Shown here piece by piece: positions 9,251 to 20,929 of a stretch of DNA of 64,000 nt. The stretch comes from Phragmites australis. Lineage: Eukaryota > Streptophyta > Magnoliopsida > Poales > Poaceae. A model generated the notes under the pieces. That model worked only from the letters and a program-made list of their open reading frames with translations. It did no database searches and was not told the origin of the DNA. The stretch's first letter is position 1, and each line of letters starts with the position of its first letter. The stretch covers positions 868,001-932,000 of the forward strand of contig NC_084924.1 of assembly GCF_958298935.1 (NCBI RefSeq), in the 5' to 3' direction. Made by a program: the position numbers and the translations under genes.

Positions 9251-10590
9251 CTTCTCCACGGATATGTTGGCAGCACGGCCCAACACTGGCGGAGCTAAGG
9301 GTCGACCAACCTGGGCTTCGGCTCATTCAATTCCCGTGCACTGCCGAAGCCCATGCAAAACAAGTACAGCTTTACTCAATGCTTCAACGTGGTGATTCCT
9401 ATCCATTGGTCGACCGATTTTGGTTCACAGATCGGTCACCTTTGAGATTCGTGCATGGAAAGGATTGGACGGTTGAGACTATTTCTTCCTCCTCCGCCTC
9501 ACGTTGTTTTAACCCTAGAGCACCGCCGTCCTCCCAATCATGAACGTAGCACGCAATCGTGCCGCGTCCACCCAACAAGTTAGGGTTTAGGGTTGGGGTA
9601 GGTTAGGGTTCTGGGTTTGGGAGGGGGGGTTTAGAGGGATGCTCGAGGCCGCGGCATAACCTTCAGTGGGCGGCGGTCTGACGGAGCGGTGAGGAGGCCA
9701 TGGCACAATCGTAGCCGCGGGAGGCAGGAGGGCAGTGGACAGGCCGGTGGTGAGGGAGTCATGATAACCACTCGTCGGATATGGGTTAGCATGGCGGAAG
9801 CAGCGGTTGCGGATCCGGTGGCGGGAACCACCAGAGACGATGGAGAAGGGCGGGGCGAGGGCAAGGACGCAGCGAAGGTCATTGGAGGTTGGATTGGACG
9901 TGAGGAAGAAGACGATGGCGCGATGAAACTGGGCCTAGGCTGATTGCTCACCACGTTCGTGGGTTGGTGGGCTGACTGATCTAAGAACCAGAATTGGTCA
10001 GTCGACAGGATGACCCTTCAATGTCCCTATTCCCATCCCCATCTCCGATCTCTCAAGTCACAATGAACCAACCTCCGCACATAAGCGGAGGCTCGGGCGC
10101 AGCTAATATAGGTCTCCTCATCCTCGTCATCTTCGGTCCTTCAGTGCTCAGTTGCTCGGCTCACGGGCTGCTTTGCGACCGCACCTCCCTTGCTGACAGA
10201 GCAAGCCACCGACACAGATCAAGGTCTGAGGGTACTTCATTGCCGTCGACGCCTCTAGGAATGAAAAGTAACGAGCTTCTTTTGAAAAATTATCACCGGT
10301 GAGAATATGTGAATTGTCTTTGCAGCCATCTGTTCTCAATTGGATGCTTTGCAAATTGTCCGGTCAATTGATTTGTACTTGTGTGTAAATTCAGCCAAAA
10401 CAAATTGTTCATGAGAAAACTTAAATTTTCGTTTTCCAAAAGGAAAAGGAGATGAGCGGTTGGCGAAATTTTGTCAGGCTGCCCCATTCGCCCACCCCCC
10501 TTATTTCACCTCTGGATCAGCCACGGCGGTCCAATGATGGCATGTCCAGTGATAGCATATGGTTGCGTGGGTGTTCTGGGTGTTCACGGT
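9251..10590. other. Unassigned region
   Basis: No supported gene. It contains a degenerate 'ttagggtttaggg' stretch near 9581-9625, a GC-rich block at 9640-9950 with short open frames on both strands, and scraps of 'ggcggagctaaggg'-type repeats at 9286. The frames lack recognisable domains. Confidence 0.4.
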
Positions 10591-10599
10591 AGTTATTGT

Positions 10600-11390
10600 A
10601 CACTTTTAGCGTCAACTTTTTTCAATATATAACGGAATTATCACCATGATTATAGATTATTATCACTAATATTCATGATTTTGCGATATAGTGCATGTGA
10701 ATTAGTTTTGTAGGAAATAAGGCTCAAAATAGTGAAATACGACAAGTGCTGACACAAGGCCTAGCTCTCCATCCATGACGGACCAAAAATTCAGCCCATA
10801 AGGCTCAACACGCAAGGCCCAAGCTCATTGCTTGGCACTCAAATCGCAAAAGATTCCTGAAATCTAGAATTATTCGCGCAATCGAGGACAACATCATCTT
10901 CTAAAGTAGATTCGGAGTCCAATACGACATTTTCTGTAAATCCAATGAATACCAAAGTTGTAGATATCGCTGACAGATTTGATTTGCACCTATGGAAGAT
11001 CTTATTTGGATTCCAGAGCTAGTAGATATGGGTCCCACAATAAGTGTTGCACAGAGGAGTCCGAATCAGGACAGTTCATCTTATAACATATTTTGGAGTC
11101 AAGACGACCTTTTTAGGGAACATCATAATGTAAAAAGCCATAGATCTTTTTGAGAGCTACAATTTTTTAATTCTAAATTTGCCCAATTTAGAGTCCAAAA
11201 ATTGGAGATATCGTCATCTGAAGGGAGAGTTGTGAAAAGAAAAGTCTGGAACCGCTTTTAAACAGGGAAAACAAGTTGTACTTTACTTCCACCAATAGAT
11301 TTCGTGTATAGGATGGTAAAGCCCGCCCAAGGCACATCTAGATTATAAATATAGGAGTTTGACATCCGTTTAACATTAACCAAAACTAAA
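10600..11390 (+). mobile_element. LTR-like fragment with TATA box
   Basis: The style is that of grass gypsy LTRs: 'gacggaccaaaaattcagcc', 'ggagtccgaatcaggacagt', and a TATAAATA at 11344-11351 after 'aaggcacatctaga'. Ends and target duplication were not found. The call rests on resemblance only. Confidence 0.4.
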
Positions 11391-11965
11391 TCTGGTTAAT
11401 GATTTCCATTTCTGGTGAGGGGTTTCTGGTAAGGGGTAGGGATATGGAGTTTTTTCTATATATATTTTCTAAAAAAATAATTACAAAAATATATCCTAAA
11501 CGAAAAGAATTACGGGACTAGGCGGTAAGCCACTCGGGGTGCCACCGTGGCAGGCCCATAGATCTTACCGCCCTCTAAGGGGGCGGGTAGACTTGCCGCC
11601 CTCTCAGGGGGCGACAAGTCTCAGGGTTTATTTTTTTATATAAAAATAACAAAAATCTCATAAATTATTTAAGATAAAAATAACAAAATCCCAGAAAATA
11701 TTTAAGTGAAGATAGAATAAATACATGTAAGTGAAATGATAAACCACATTGAGTGTAAGATAGAATGTGTATATGAGATGGGTACATGGAATTTAAACAT
11801 TACTAATGGCATGTAAGCTACATCTAAGGTACATACACGCCTTATGTAATAGATTAAAAATGATAAAACCACCTTAAATTCAACAAGTTCAATAATTAGT
11901 AGCATAAACATTATGGATGAAATAGCCCTTAAGGTTGTTTGTGCCTTATCTCGCGGTCCATTCAT

Positions 11966-12682
11966 TGGTAATTGTATTCTGGAGATTTTGGTCTACGTGG
12001 TGCCGGTGCATACGGAAAATAATCAAAGTTAGAATCCCAGTCATCTGCCCCATTGTCAGAGAATTCACAACGATGTGGAGTTCACTGAGGAATTGACATG
12101 AAGTCATCATCGTCGAAACAACCCATTTGGTTGTGACGGAAGTGGTAGAAGCACGTCCTCTTGTGGTGGTTGTCGAATGACAACCTCTTTCACGACGACT
12201 CGAACCACCGTCTCTTTTGCAAAAGTGTGGAGATCTTGAACGACCACATCTGTGTCTCTAGTTATGTCTGGGTAGGCAGCTATCGCCGAAGAGTAGATAA
12301 AAAAGAATAAAGTTCTTGATGGGTTTGTTCAGCAAATCTTCATCATGAGGGAACACCTAGTATAGAAAAAGAGCATACGAAAATATAAACGTGTCTTAGA
12401 AGTGCAACCTAACAAATAACGGGGACATGTAATAATGATGAATATACCTTAATGTGCTCTCCGTCAGTGGCAGACCCAGGATTTGGTGATTGGGTATTCA
12501 GTATTCACAAACCAAAAAAAAATATTCAATCCAAAATGCGAGAAGGTAGGCTCTTTCCAGTTAATGGGCCGAGTGAAGGATAGATGGTAGATTGGGAAGA
12601 CGTTTTGCTAGGTGGTCTGATGGGTTGAAGCAGCAAGCAAGCAAGTTGGCCTAACTAGAGATATATATACGTAGTATAGCTA
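11966..12682. mobile_element. Degenerate 3' part of the PMD element with a small repeat insertion
   Basis: Minus-strand reading of about 12300-12000 gives scraps like the C-terminal tail of the accessory ORF, with several stops. A separate repeat begins with 'cagtggcagacccagg' at about 12467. It contains the inverted motif 'gggtattcagctgaataccc' at 12711-12730, just beyond this span, and may be a small non-autonomous transposon. Confidence 0.4.
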
Positions 12683-13171
12683 CTATATACTTATTTTTTG
12701 GCAAAAAGTTGGGTATTCAGCTGAATACCCTTGCATCATGGTGGGTTCTCCCTGCTCCTCGTGCTGCTGAGAGTGCATGAATATGGTGTACGCTCGCTTG
12801 CTAAAATACTTTGCTATGTCGGCTAGTTCGCACACCCTGATATATCTCTGACGACACTCTAATAAGTGTGTCTTTAGGTCCATGGAGGTCACAGAGCTTA
12901 CCGTTCGCCGCCATTCCTCCGTGGTGAAACAAGGACAGTGGGTCATGGTCTGCCATTTCGACATCACTTTGTTCAGGTTTTCCTCCTTGAACACATCGTC
13001 ACCTTTTTCATGGGTCTCCTTCATAGTCTGTAAGGCTATCATTGAGGATTTTGATGTCCATGAGAAATGTCTACTTAAGGAGCCAGCCATGGTGTGGTAT
13101 AGGCTATCAGATGGTAGTGGTGTTTCGGAAAACTACGATGTCATGACCTTCTTGTTGCCTCGGCCTCCCAT
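12683..13171 (-). pseudogene. Accessory ORF of the PMD transposon
   Basis: The frame starts at 13171 (MGGRGNKKVMTS), meets one in-frame TAG, then continues as FSETPLPSDSLYHTMAGSL and onward to 12683. The body, with 'ALQTMKETHEKGDDVF' and 'CRQRYIRVCELADIAKYF', resembles a protein that accompanies PMD repeats in panicoid grasses; function unknown. With one stop removed by a single base it would be a protein of about 160 aa, so it was disabled fairly recently or is unconstrained. Confidence 0.5.
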
Positions 13172-13556
13172 TTTATAAGTAGGGATCGATGGTGTATGAA
13201 CCAAGTGTAGTTATGTAATTTTGAGACGGTGCATGCATTAGATGCCTTCCTGCAGCGACAGGTCACTGGACTCTGAGTAGTTGACAACGTGCGGTCACAT
13301 CGCTCTAAAAAGTGGCAGTGAGCGGTTTCGTCAGTCTGAAAAGCTGACAGCAAGGGGTCACATCTCCCTGAGAAGATGGCAGTGCGCGGTCACATGGGAT
13401 TAAGAAATGCATTAATGCCATGGTAAGTAATAACATCTGAATATGTAATACATAGAAAGTAGACATGTACGAATCGAATAGCAGATATCTAGTTTGCGAA
13501 TCGAAGATGCATCATGAAACAAACATCTAAGTTACAAAAGCAAAGGTAAAATCCTA

Positions 13557-14907
13557 TTATTGTCTCCCCCGCTGTCCTCGGCTGTTCCCATCATCATGGT
13601 CACGTCGTCGCTGCCGCTGGTTCGCCCTCACGTGGCCCCTAGAGTAGGTCAGGTTGTCCAATAGAACAACTTGTCTGGTAGGTCTTGTAGCTATCGCGAG
13701 TGTCAAGGTCTCCTCCTGGGTCTGTTGCGTTGGTAGTGGAGCACCGGGCAACTGGGACCCCGTGACGATGTCGTATTCCGGTATGCCCCCAAAGAAATCC
13801 CTCACGATGTTAAATGAGGGGTCTAACCCAGGCTCATCCTCCTGACTCGGGTATGATGGCTGCGATGTTACCACCGTCATCCATGCATAATCACTCGAGG
13901 GGCCTACGAACGGATGAATTTATTACATACGGTAAATGTGAAAATGAATGTATAAGTAAAAATGCAATGCTGTACCTATATGGTATGCAAGGGAAGCTAT
14001 AGATGGCCCGACCTGATTGCCGAAGTAGGGTGCAAACGGTGGAGGTGCAGATGCAGACGTCCTGACTTCATAACCGTAGTAACCTGCGGACGGATGATTA
14101 TATTTGATATACTATTGAATATATTGAATGAGGTAGTATATTGGCGCCGATTACCTGAGAGGCCTGCGAACGGTGAAGGTGTCGGCATTGGTCATGGTCT
14201 AGGTGTCTGCACCGTTAAGTGTGTAGGTGCACCTAACATATCTTTTAAAATAAATGCATCAGTAAGAAAAGAATATTTCTAACTGACATACGTATGAAAA
14301 AGGCGTACCTATTATTACCGGCCCTGAAGTGCGTGGTCGAGGTGGTGGTGTTGATGCCAGCCCCTGTGGAGGTTGTTGCACATCAGACCTCTTGGATGAC
14401 TCTGTGTTGACCCCACTAGACCTGGAAGGGGCACCGACGACATCTGCAATGGAATGACATGAGGTAAGCTTTAGGGCTCAGGCGGTCTTGTCGAAAACCC
14501 GCTTCACAAATCCCGCTACATCCACCGCACTAAGCTGCATCCCTTGCCTGAGGCGTCTCTTGGCTCTAGGTGCGTCCATACGAATATCGTATATAATATC
14601 AGACTATTGAAACAAACATGAAACGGGATTTTCAGTTTATAGCGGTTCATATGGGATTATATGTTAACAAAAATGATAAGTTACTTAAACATACCGCTAA
14701 TACAATGTCCTCATCCCATTGGCCTGGGTAGGGCTCCGTAGTCGAAGCGACGTACAACCGGACAGTATCTGGGGTGTAGGTGACACGTGTACATGTTCCC
14801 GGGACGTACCACCACAAGTACTTCTCGTAGCCTAGGTCAGAGAAAGGACAAGGCTCCTCGACGACATCCTCAAGGGCATGGTCCCACACCGAGACGTATG
14901 GCATCAA
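13557..14907 (-). pseudogene. Plant mobile domain protein, C-terminal exons
   Basis: Minus-strand pieces in order: 14907-14647 with 'EKYLWWYVPGTCTRVTYTPD' and 'QWDEDIVL', the end of the PMD fold; 14577-14480, starting MDAPRAKRRLRQGMQLSAVD; proline-rich 14440-14320; and 13880-13557, 'PSFNIVRDFFGGIPEYDIV', ending in a basic RQRRRDHDD tail and a stop. The PMD family is widespread in plants, both as host genes and inside Mutator or gypsy elements. The N-terminus is absent. Splice sites between pieces were not verified. Confidence 0.6.
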
Positions 14908-14973
14908 ACGATCTGCCCAGAGGGTGCCACCTTGTTGTCTCTCTTTTAAGGCTTTACCGCCTAGAGAGTAAAG

Positions 14974-17390
14974 ATGTCGACTAGTGGATTAGTGCATATA
15001 AAATCACTCATATTAGATGGCTCTAATTATTTTGAGTGGAGTACTTGCATGCTTTTAATTTTTAGAATCATGGGTCCTCAAATAGAGCAGGTTGTAGATG
15101 TAAGCATTTCTCCTCCTAGTGGCATCTTGCTAACACCCGAAGAGAAAGATAAATGCCTACATCTCAATGCTCAAGATACTAATACTTTATTTAATGCTTT
15201 GAGTATAGATGTGGTTGAATCCATCATTCCGCTTGAAGATGCTCATCTTATTTGGACTACTCTTAAAGAAAGATATAATAAATCTAAATGTAATGAAGAA
15301 GAATTTCTTCCGAAGACGTCATTTGGAGAGTGCTCTACTCTATTATCACATCATGAAGAACACCAAAGATTTTCTCCTTTGTCCAAGAGGATGCCACTCC
15401 ATCATACAATTCACCAACATATAACAACGAGCAAGATAATGAAATGGCGAGTGTTATAAGTGAGTGTCCAATCATCTCTTTGGACTCTAACTACAACACT
15501 AGTGATGAAATTTCTATACCAACTAGTGTTGTTAACCCTTACATATCATCTGGTGCAAATTTTCCTATTTATCAGGATGATATGATTAATTATCCTCCTT
15601 GTAATGAATCTATTTCCACTAGTATTTGTGAGACTAATATTTTGAAGGAAATAGAAGTTTAGGTGGAAAGGTCTCAAGAAAAATCAAGAAGGAAAGTCCA
15701 CCTAAGAGAAGATCAAAGAGGATGTGCTATACATGTCATCTATATGAACATTATAGTATGGATTGTCCTCAACTTGGAAGTGAAGCATCCACTTCCTCAA
15801 GATGCTCATCCCCTTGCTCTAATGCTCCATTGTGCCTTATGGAAAAAGGTAAAAAGAAAGTGATAAGTGAGGTTAATAATGTCAATGGTAGTACTAGTGA
15901 TGAGCTCGAGTTTGATCTTTTGAGCAAAAATGATATGCCTAAAAAAATCAAACTCATGCGGATAATAGAAGGTCATGAGGAAAGCCTGAAGAGGCAAGAG
16001 GAATTTCTCATTGAGAAAATTGAAGAACTTAAAGGCTTTAAATAGGAAGCTTGAAAAACTTATATAGTCTCCTAGTTCTTTATCTGATCTTTATGAGAAT
16101 TTTAAAATTGATAAATTAGATGTTATGCCTCTAGTGAATTTGGAAATACCATGTTCTAATTGTCATGCTTTATCTAAGGATAAATTCACTATTTCTCCTA
16201 TTGATGATGCTTGAGCTACTAAGTCTAATTCTTGTGTACTATCTTTAGAGAAACAAAATGTTGAGCTAAGGGCTCAACTTGAAAAGTTTACTAGCAAGCA
16301 TATGAGCTTACAAGAAAATAATGATAAATTTTTGTGTATTTATGAAGGTCTTGTAGATTCTCATACCATGCTAGAAATAGCTCATAAGGTAATGGTCATT
16401 ATGGTAAAATCCTGTGAACCTCATGTGAATATTAGCACAGTTTCTTTGCCTAATGTAAATTTGACATGTGCTAGTTCTAGTAATTCAATTGATGTCAATT
16501 TTATATCCAATGATGAATTACCTACTAATCCTTGTTGCTGTAAAGCTAATATTTTCTCTAGTGTTACTTGTTATATTGATAGTAAAGGAAAAATCAAGAA
16601 GCTCAAGGATCAAGTGCATTCAAAAAATAAAAGCAGACTTGGACTCAGTTCCAACAAGAACATGTCCAACAATGTCAAGATCAAGGGGCAAAATCAAAAG
16701 AAGATCAATGCTCCCATCACTTGCTTCAAGTGCAAGAAAGAGGGCCACCATGTGATAGATTGCGCTTCGAAGAAAGTAGAAAAGAAGACGAGTAAGAAAG
16801 AAGAAAATGAGAAGAATTTTGCTCACATCAAGAGCTTCAAGTGCACCAATACAGGACACTTTGTTTCAAGTTGTCCTAGCAAAGTTAATGATGAAGCAAT
16901 ACTTTCAAGAAAGAAATCGAGAATCAACAAAAAGAAGTGTTATGGTTGTAATGAGAAGTGACATGAAATTGGATCATGTCCTTACAAAAAGGAAGAAACT
17001 TCATCAACATCAAGAATTCAAGCAAGCTCTCATCATGATGACAAACACCAAAAGAAGAGACTCCAAGCTAAGTAAAGATCACATAAGACGAGGGGTAAAA
17101 CAAAAGGTCATCAAGGTGAGAAGCCTCAAATGAAGAGGCTCTGCGGTAAAATTTGCTACACATGCCGTAAAAAGGGACATATTGGTAAAAAAAAAATTCA
17201 AGGGTAACATTCCTAAGCATAACTCTTCCAATAATGATCGATATTTACTTAGAAAGGTTAAAAGTGGTACTTATGTTGCTAAGGTGATTAGTTCACCTCA
17301 TGTTAATGCAAGATCTATTTGGGTGTCTAAGTAACTTGTGACTAACCTTAAAGGATCCAACATAATTTGGATACCACAAAGTACTTAATT
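14974..17390 (+). pseudogene. Degenerate copia gag with CCHC zinc knuckles
   Basis: It starts MSTSGLVHIKSLILDGSNYF, a typical copia gag opening, with 'DAHLIWTTLKERY' further on. The frame is broken near 15459, 15662, 16045 and 16961. Zinc knuckles appear near 16720 (CFKCKKEGHHVIDC, intact), 16834 (first Cys replaced by Ser), 16938 (CYGCNEK, then the Gly codon changed to TGA) and 17155 (CYTCRKKGHIGKK, last Cys lost). The C-terminus reads 'WVSK', stop, 'LVTNLKGSNIIWIPQST', the usual ending of gag-only grass elements. Gag would package the element RNA. Confidence 0.8.
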
Positions 17391-19553
17391 TGCTAAATAA
17401 GTACTTGGAGATGTATTGAAGACTTGGCTTACTTGAGAAGAATTATTTTGCACATCTCATATCAAGTTTCCTTTCAAGTGGTATTTCTCATCATTTGTGG
17501 AAAGGGTGTCAAGTATGAAGATTATTGTTCCAACATCAAAAATCAATGATATCTCGGTAGCGAGTACCTATTTTAAAATATCTAGCCTCCTTAACCTTGT
17601 GTAGTTGTTAGTGGTTCACAATCTTTTCAGTGATTGTGAACCCTTGAAATTGGCTAGTTAATTTTGCTTAAATTTCTACATTTTTATAAAGTGATGTGTT
17701 TAATGACTCTCTAGTAGAGCAAAATCTTGTGAGTGATACATGCAATAAATGCTTGGTGGTGGCCATCAAGAAAAATGTCATGCAAAGATCAAGACTTAAG
17801 AAACCGCCCAAGCATTTTAGCTTTTCTGGACAATTCGGAAGTTCCAACTTTGTCCGAAAGGCCCGGTCTTCGTAAACTGGATATTCCGAGCCAAATTCAG
17901 AAGTTCCAAAATCTACAGAAGGTTAGAGGTATGTTAAGATGAAGAAAAAAGTTAAAATTGGACCTCCACCTCAAGTGCTTCGTTCAAGAGCTTATCAAGT
18001 GTCAAGAAACCATTCCATCAATGATGTTCAAGGAGACATTTGAAAGAGAGAGGGTAATTACTAAAACTCTAGTTACAATTTCTTGTGAATTTTACCTTTT
18101 TCTATCTTTGTAAGCTATATAAGGCAAAAGAAACATTAGAGGATTTGGACTTAGTGATGACTATGGAAGATGAACTTAATCTACCATGTGAAGAAAAAGC
18201 AAAGGGAAAAAACATGTAGATTGCCAAGCCACAATTCACATCTTGTGGTAATCTATATGATCTCATGGTTGTAAGTTCATTCTTAGCACAAGTATTTCCT
18301 TTGTAAATTTCTTTTGTGCATTAACTCAAAAATAGGGTAAGCTCCTATAGATTCTTGAATGAACTAAGTGCATATTACAAGTAGTTCAAGTACTTGGATG
18401 CACATATTTAGAGGGAGCTCATCCTATATTTTATGTTTTGAGACTAATTGTTCCTCAAGTGAAATTTGTGTTTAGTACCTTAGTGAAATGAAGGTCATTG
18501 GAGACATAGCAAAATTATTTGAAGATTTATCTAATTGATTAAAGAGCCAAGTTATGTAGAATTATATTTATTATCTATCTAATGACACTCTATGAAGGTA
18601 ACATTCTATCACAATATCCTTAAATTCGTAGTCTTTATCTTTGTAATAGATTTATTGTTCTACACAGTTTTCTGGAATTTACAGAATTCGGAATATCCGA
18701 GTTTAACTCGGAAGTTCCAGATGCTGACAGAAACCGGAAGTTCCGGGTTGTATCCGGAAGTTCCGATTCTGGAAGTTCCTAGCTCTTTGCATGTGTAGGT
18801 TTCGTATCTACGCTTGTTTAGAGTTTATGTTTATCATAGCATGTGTAGACTTTATTGCATTCTTGACATGATCTTATTTCATAACCTAGCATGTCTTGAT
18901 TGCTTGCTAAGTGTGCTATGAATTTGTTTCTAGTCCATCTAGATTTTCTTACCGACTAGTATATGTAAGTCATATAAATAGTATGTATAGGATGCATTGC
19001 ACATTTATTTGTTGATTATGTGGTTTTTGAGCCTTATTTGTTCTTATTTGTTTCATTGAATTCTATTGTGGCTCTTTCAGAGAAAATTAACGGATTATCA
19101 CATTATGTGGGAGTATCATGTTTTGTGCATCTTAAATACCCATAAAGTGTGAATATTTGAGCAATAACATTTAGAATTGATATAATTACTTATCTAGCAT
19201 CTATGTGGTATGTTAAGCTCATATAAAGCTCAATCTCGTAAATATCTATTAATTGATCCTTACTTGGTTTTAAATTGAAACTTAAGATTCTTGTTATTTC
19301 TTTAGTGATCTATTTAATATCAAGATTTTAATTTGAATCATTTTCTCATTCGAATCTAATCAACTATAGTTTTTATGTGTTTAATTGTGATAATTGATTT
19401 TGAAGAATGCATTTGAAGCATGATGCCTAATTCTTATATTTCTTCACATGCTTTTTTAATGAAAGTTGATCCATGCAATGCTGCAAATATCATCTTGTGA
19501 TATATCCATATACCATTATTTTCTTACAATTGGTAGTAATACAAGTGGTAATC
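17391..19553 (+). other. Non-coding internal region of the copia element
   Basis: AT-rich, without a domain-bearing frame. Imperfect palindromes of the form CCGGAAGTTCCGG cluster at 17830-17905 and 18680-18780, and similar ones recur inside the element's LTR at 24230-25310. Confidence 0.55.
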
Positions 19554-19639
19554 TGTCGGTGACATGGGAACGAGGGGTCCCTGAGTTCTGAGGCTAGAAC
19601 AGTAGAGTGCCATGTGGCACCCTCCCTCGGGGGTTATCT

Positions 19640-20010
19640 CCCCGAGGTTCGAGAAGATCAAGTTCCGGGAGAAGGTGCTCGGGGCCATGAACAGTGGTCC
19701 CTGAGTACCCGAGTTCCCCGATGACAAAAGAAGGCCGAGTTCCGGGAGAGGGTGCTCGGGGTCATGAACAGTAGCCCCCGAGCACCCGAGTTCCCCGATG
19801 ATAAAAGAAATCAGTTCCGGGAGAGAGTGCTCGGGGCCGCGAACAGTGGCCCCCGAGCACTCGAGTTCCGCGAGGACCTGGGCAGTCAAATTCCAGGAGA
19901 GAGTGCTCGAGGCCGTAAACAGTGGTCCCCGAGCACCCGATTCCTCGAGGATCAAGAGAGGGCATATCCGGAAGAGAGTGCTCGTGGCTGTGAACAGTAA
20001 TCCCCGAGCA
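19640..20010 (+). repeat. About 76-bp tandem repeat inside the solo LTR, five copies
   Basis: The anchor 'gaacagt' (or 'aaacagt') recurs near 19689, 19766, 19841, 19917 and 19992, a spacing of 75-77 bp. Each is followed by 'ccccgagcac' or a close form and preceded by 'gtgctcggggcc' or a variant. It lies 500 bp upstream of the LTR TATA box, so it may be a repeated enhancer of the LTR. Confidence 0.85.
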
Positions 20011-20510
20011 CTCACAGTTCCCCGAGGGCCTGAGAAGTCCTTCGCCGGTGGTCCCCACAGAGGCTCATCGGTGAGGTGTCAACTGGTGAGAGGCCCGATG
20101 CTGCATTTAAGAGGGCGCGTGACCTGTCACTTCTAACTACTCCCCTCACGCCTGCTGTCAGTCCCTGTCACGGCCTGGTAGGGAGGCGTGGGGACATTTA
20201 ATGCACGGGTCCCATCCCGCGTCATCCGGCGCGCCTCGGGATAACGTCGCGGAGCTCGAGGCACACTGCCTGCCACCCTGCTGTGTCAGGTCTGTTGTGA
20301 CCGGGCAGGCACGCGGGGCTACTCGGTGGCTGCCCGGCAGGCCCTCCCCGCAGCACTCGCCGAAAAGCCGAATGATGACGAACAAGATCGGACGGGGCGC
20401 GTTTTCAACCCTCCCCGTCACCTCGCGCAGCAGCCCATGATGGTTGCTTTCCATTTATGGTGCCTTGGAACTCGCGCCATCCTATCTGGGCACGCTACTG
20501 CCCCGACGGG

Positions 20511-20518
20511 TATATAAG
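20511..20518 (+). promoter_or_regulatory. LTR TATA box
   Basis: TATATAAG lies in a GC-rich setting about 410 bp before the LTR end and 500 bp after the tandem repeat. Position and spacing fit an LTR core promoter. Confidence 0.6.
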
Positions 20519-20929
20519 CGGGGCGGACTCTCCGGAGAACGGGGGAGAGTTTTTTAGGACACGGAACAGACATTGACGAGTCTCAGAGAACACAAGACAC
20601 AGAAGACAGAGGCTTGGATCAACTGAAGAACAAGGAGCACGAAGCTCTAGACTTAGACAAATATTCTTGTAACACAGCAGATCCCCAGAGAGACATTCTC
20701 AGAGAATTTATAGCATACAAACAGGAGTAGAGTGTTACGCTCAGAGCGGTCCGAACCTGTCTAAAAACTCCCTGAGCATTTACTTTCTCCTGCATCCGAT
20801 CATTCCACCCCACCTGCATCTCATTTACTCCCATTTATTTCACCTACGAAGCGGGTTCAGAATCATCCCCCGGCCGAATCTCAAAGGGGGTCCCTCTGGA
20901 TCCCCGCTTGAGGAGTTCACCCTCCGACA

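Larger units (their letters stand above)
11400..14935 (-). mobile_element. Plant-mobile-domain transposon remnant
   Basis: Several minus-strand fragments belong to the grass plant-mobile-domain (PMD, 'phosphatase 7 long form-like') repeat family. They are the end of the PMD at 14907-14647, a basic/proline-rich tail ending at 13557, and an accessory ORF at 13171-12683. The 'ttaccgccctctaagggggcgg' blocks near 11566-11613 are the G/C signature often seen in the non-coding part of these elements. The PMD N-terminus is lost where copia-type sequence begins near 14935. Confidence 0.65.
19554..20929 (+). mobile_element. Nested solo LTR (gypsy type), 1376 bp, TSD taatc
   Basis: It starts TGTCGGTGACATGGGAACG and ends CACCCTCCGACA, giving inverted TGTCGG/CCGACA ends. 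The 5-bp sequence taatc stands immediately on both sides (19549-19553 and 20930-20934). A TATATAAG box at 20511-20518 marks an LTR promoter. Positions 19640-20010 hold five tandem units. No internal retrotransposon sequence remains, so this is a recombination-derived solo LTR inserted in the older copia element. Confidence 0.9.

Noticed and set aside
9575..9630. Telomere-like 'ttagggtttaggg'
   Set aside because: Only two or three degenerate units with interruptions. It is too short for an interstitial telomere array and could be telo-box-like promoter sequence.
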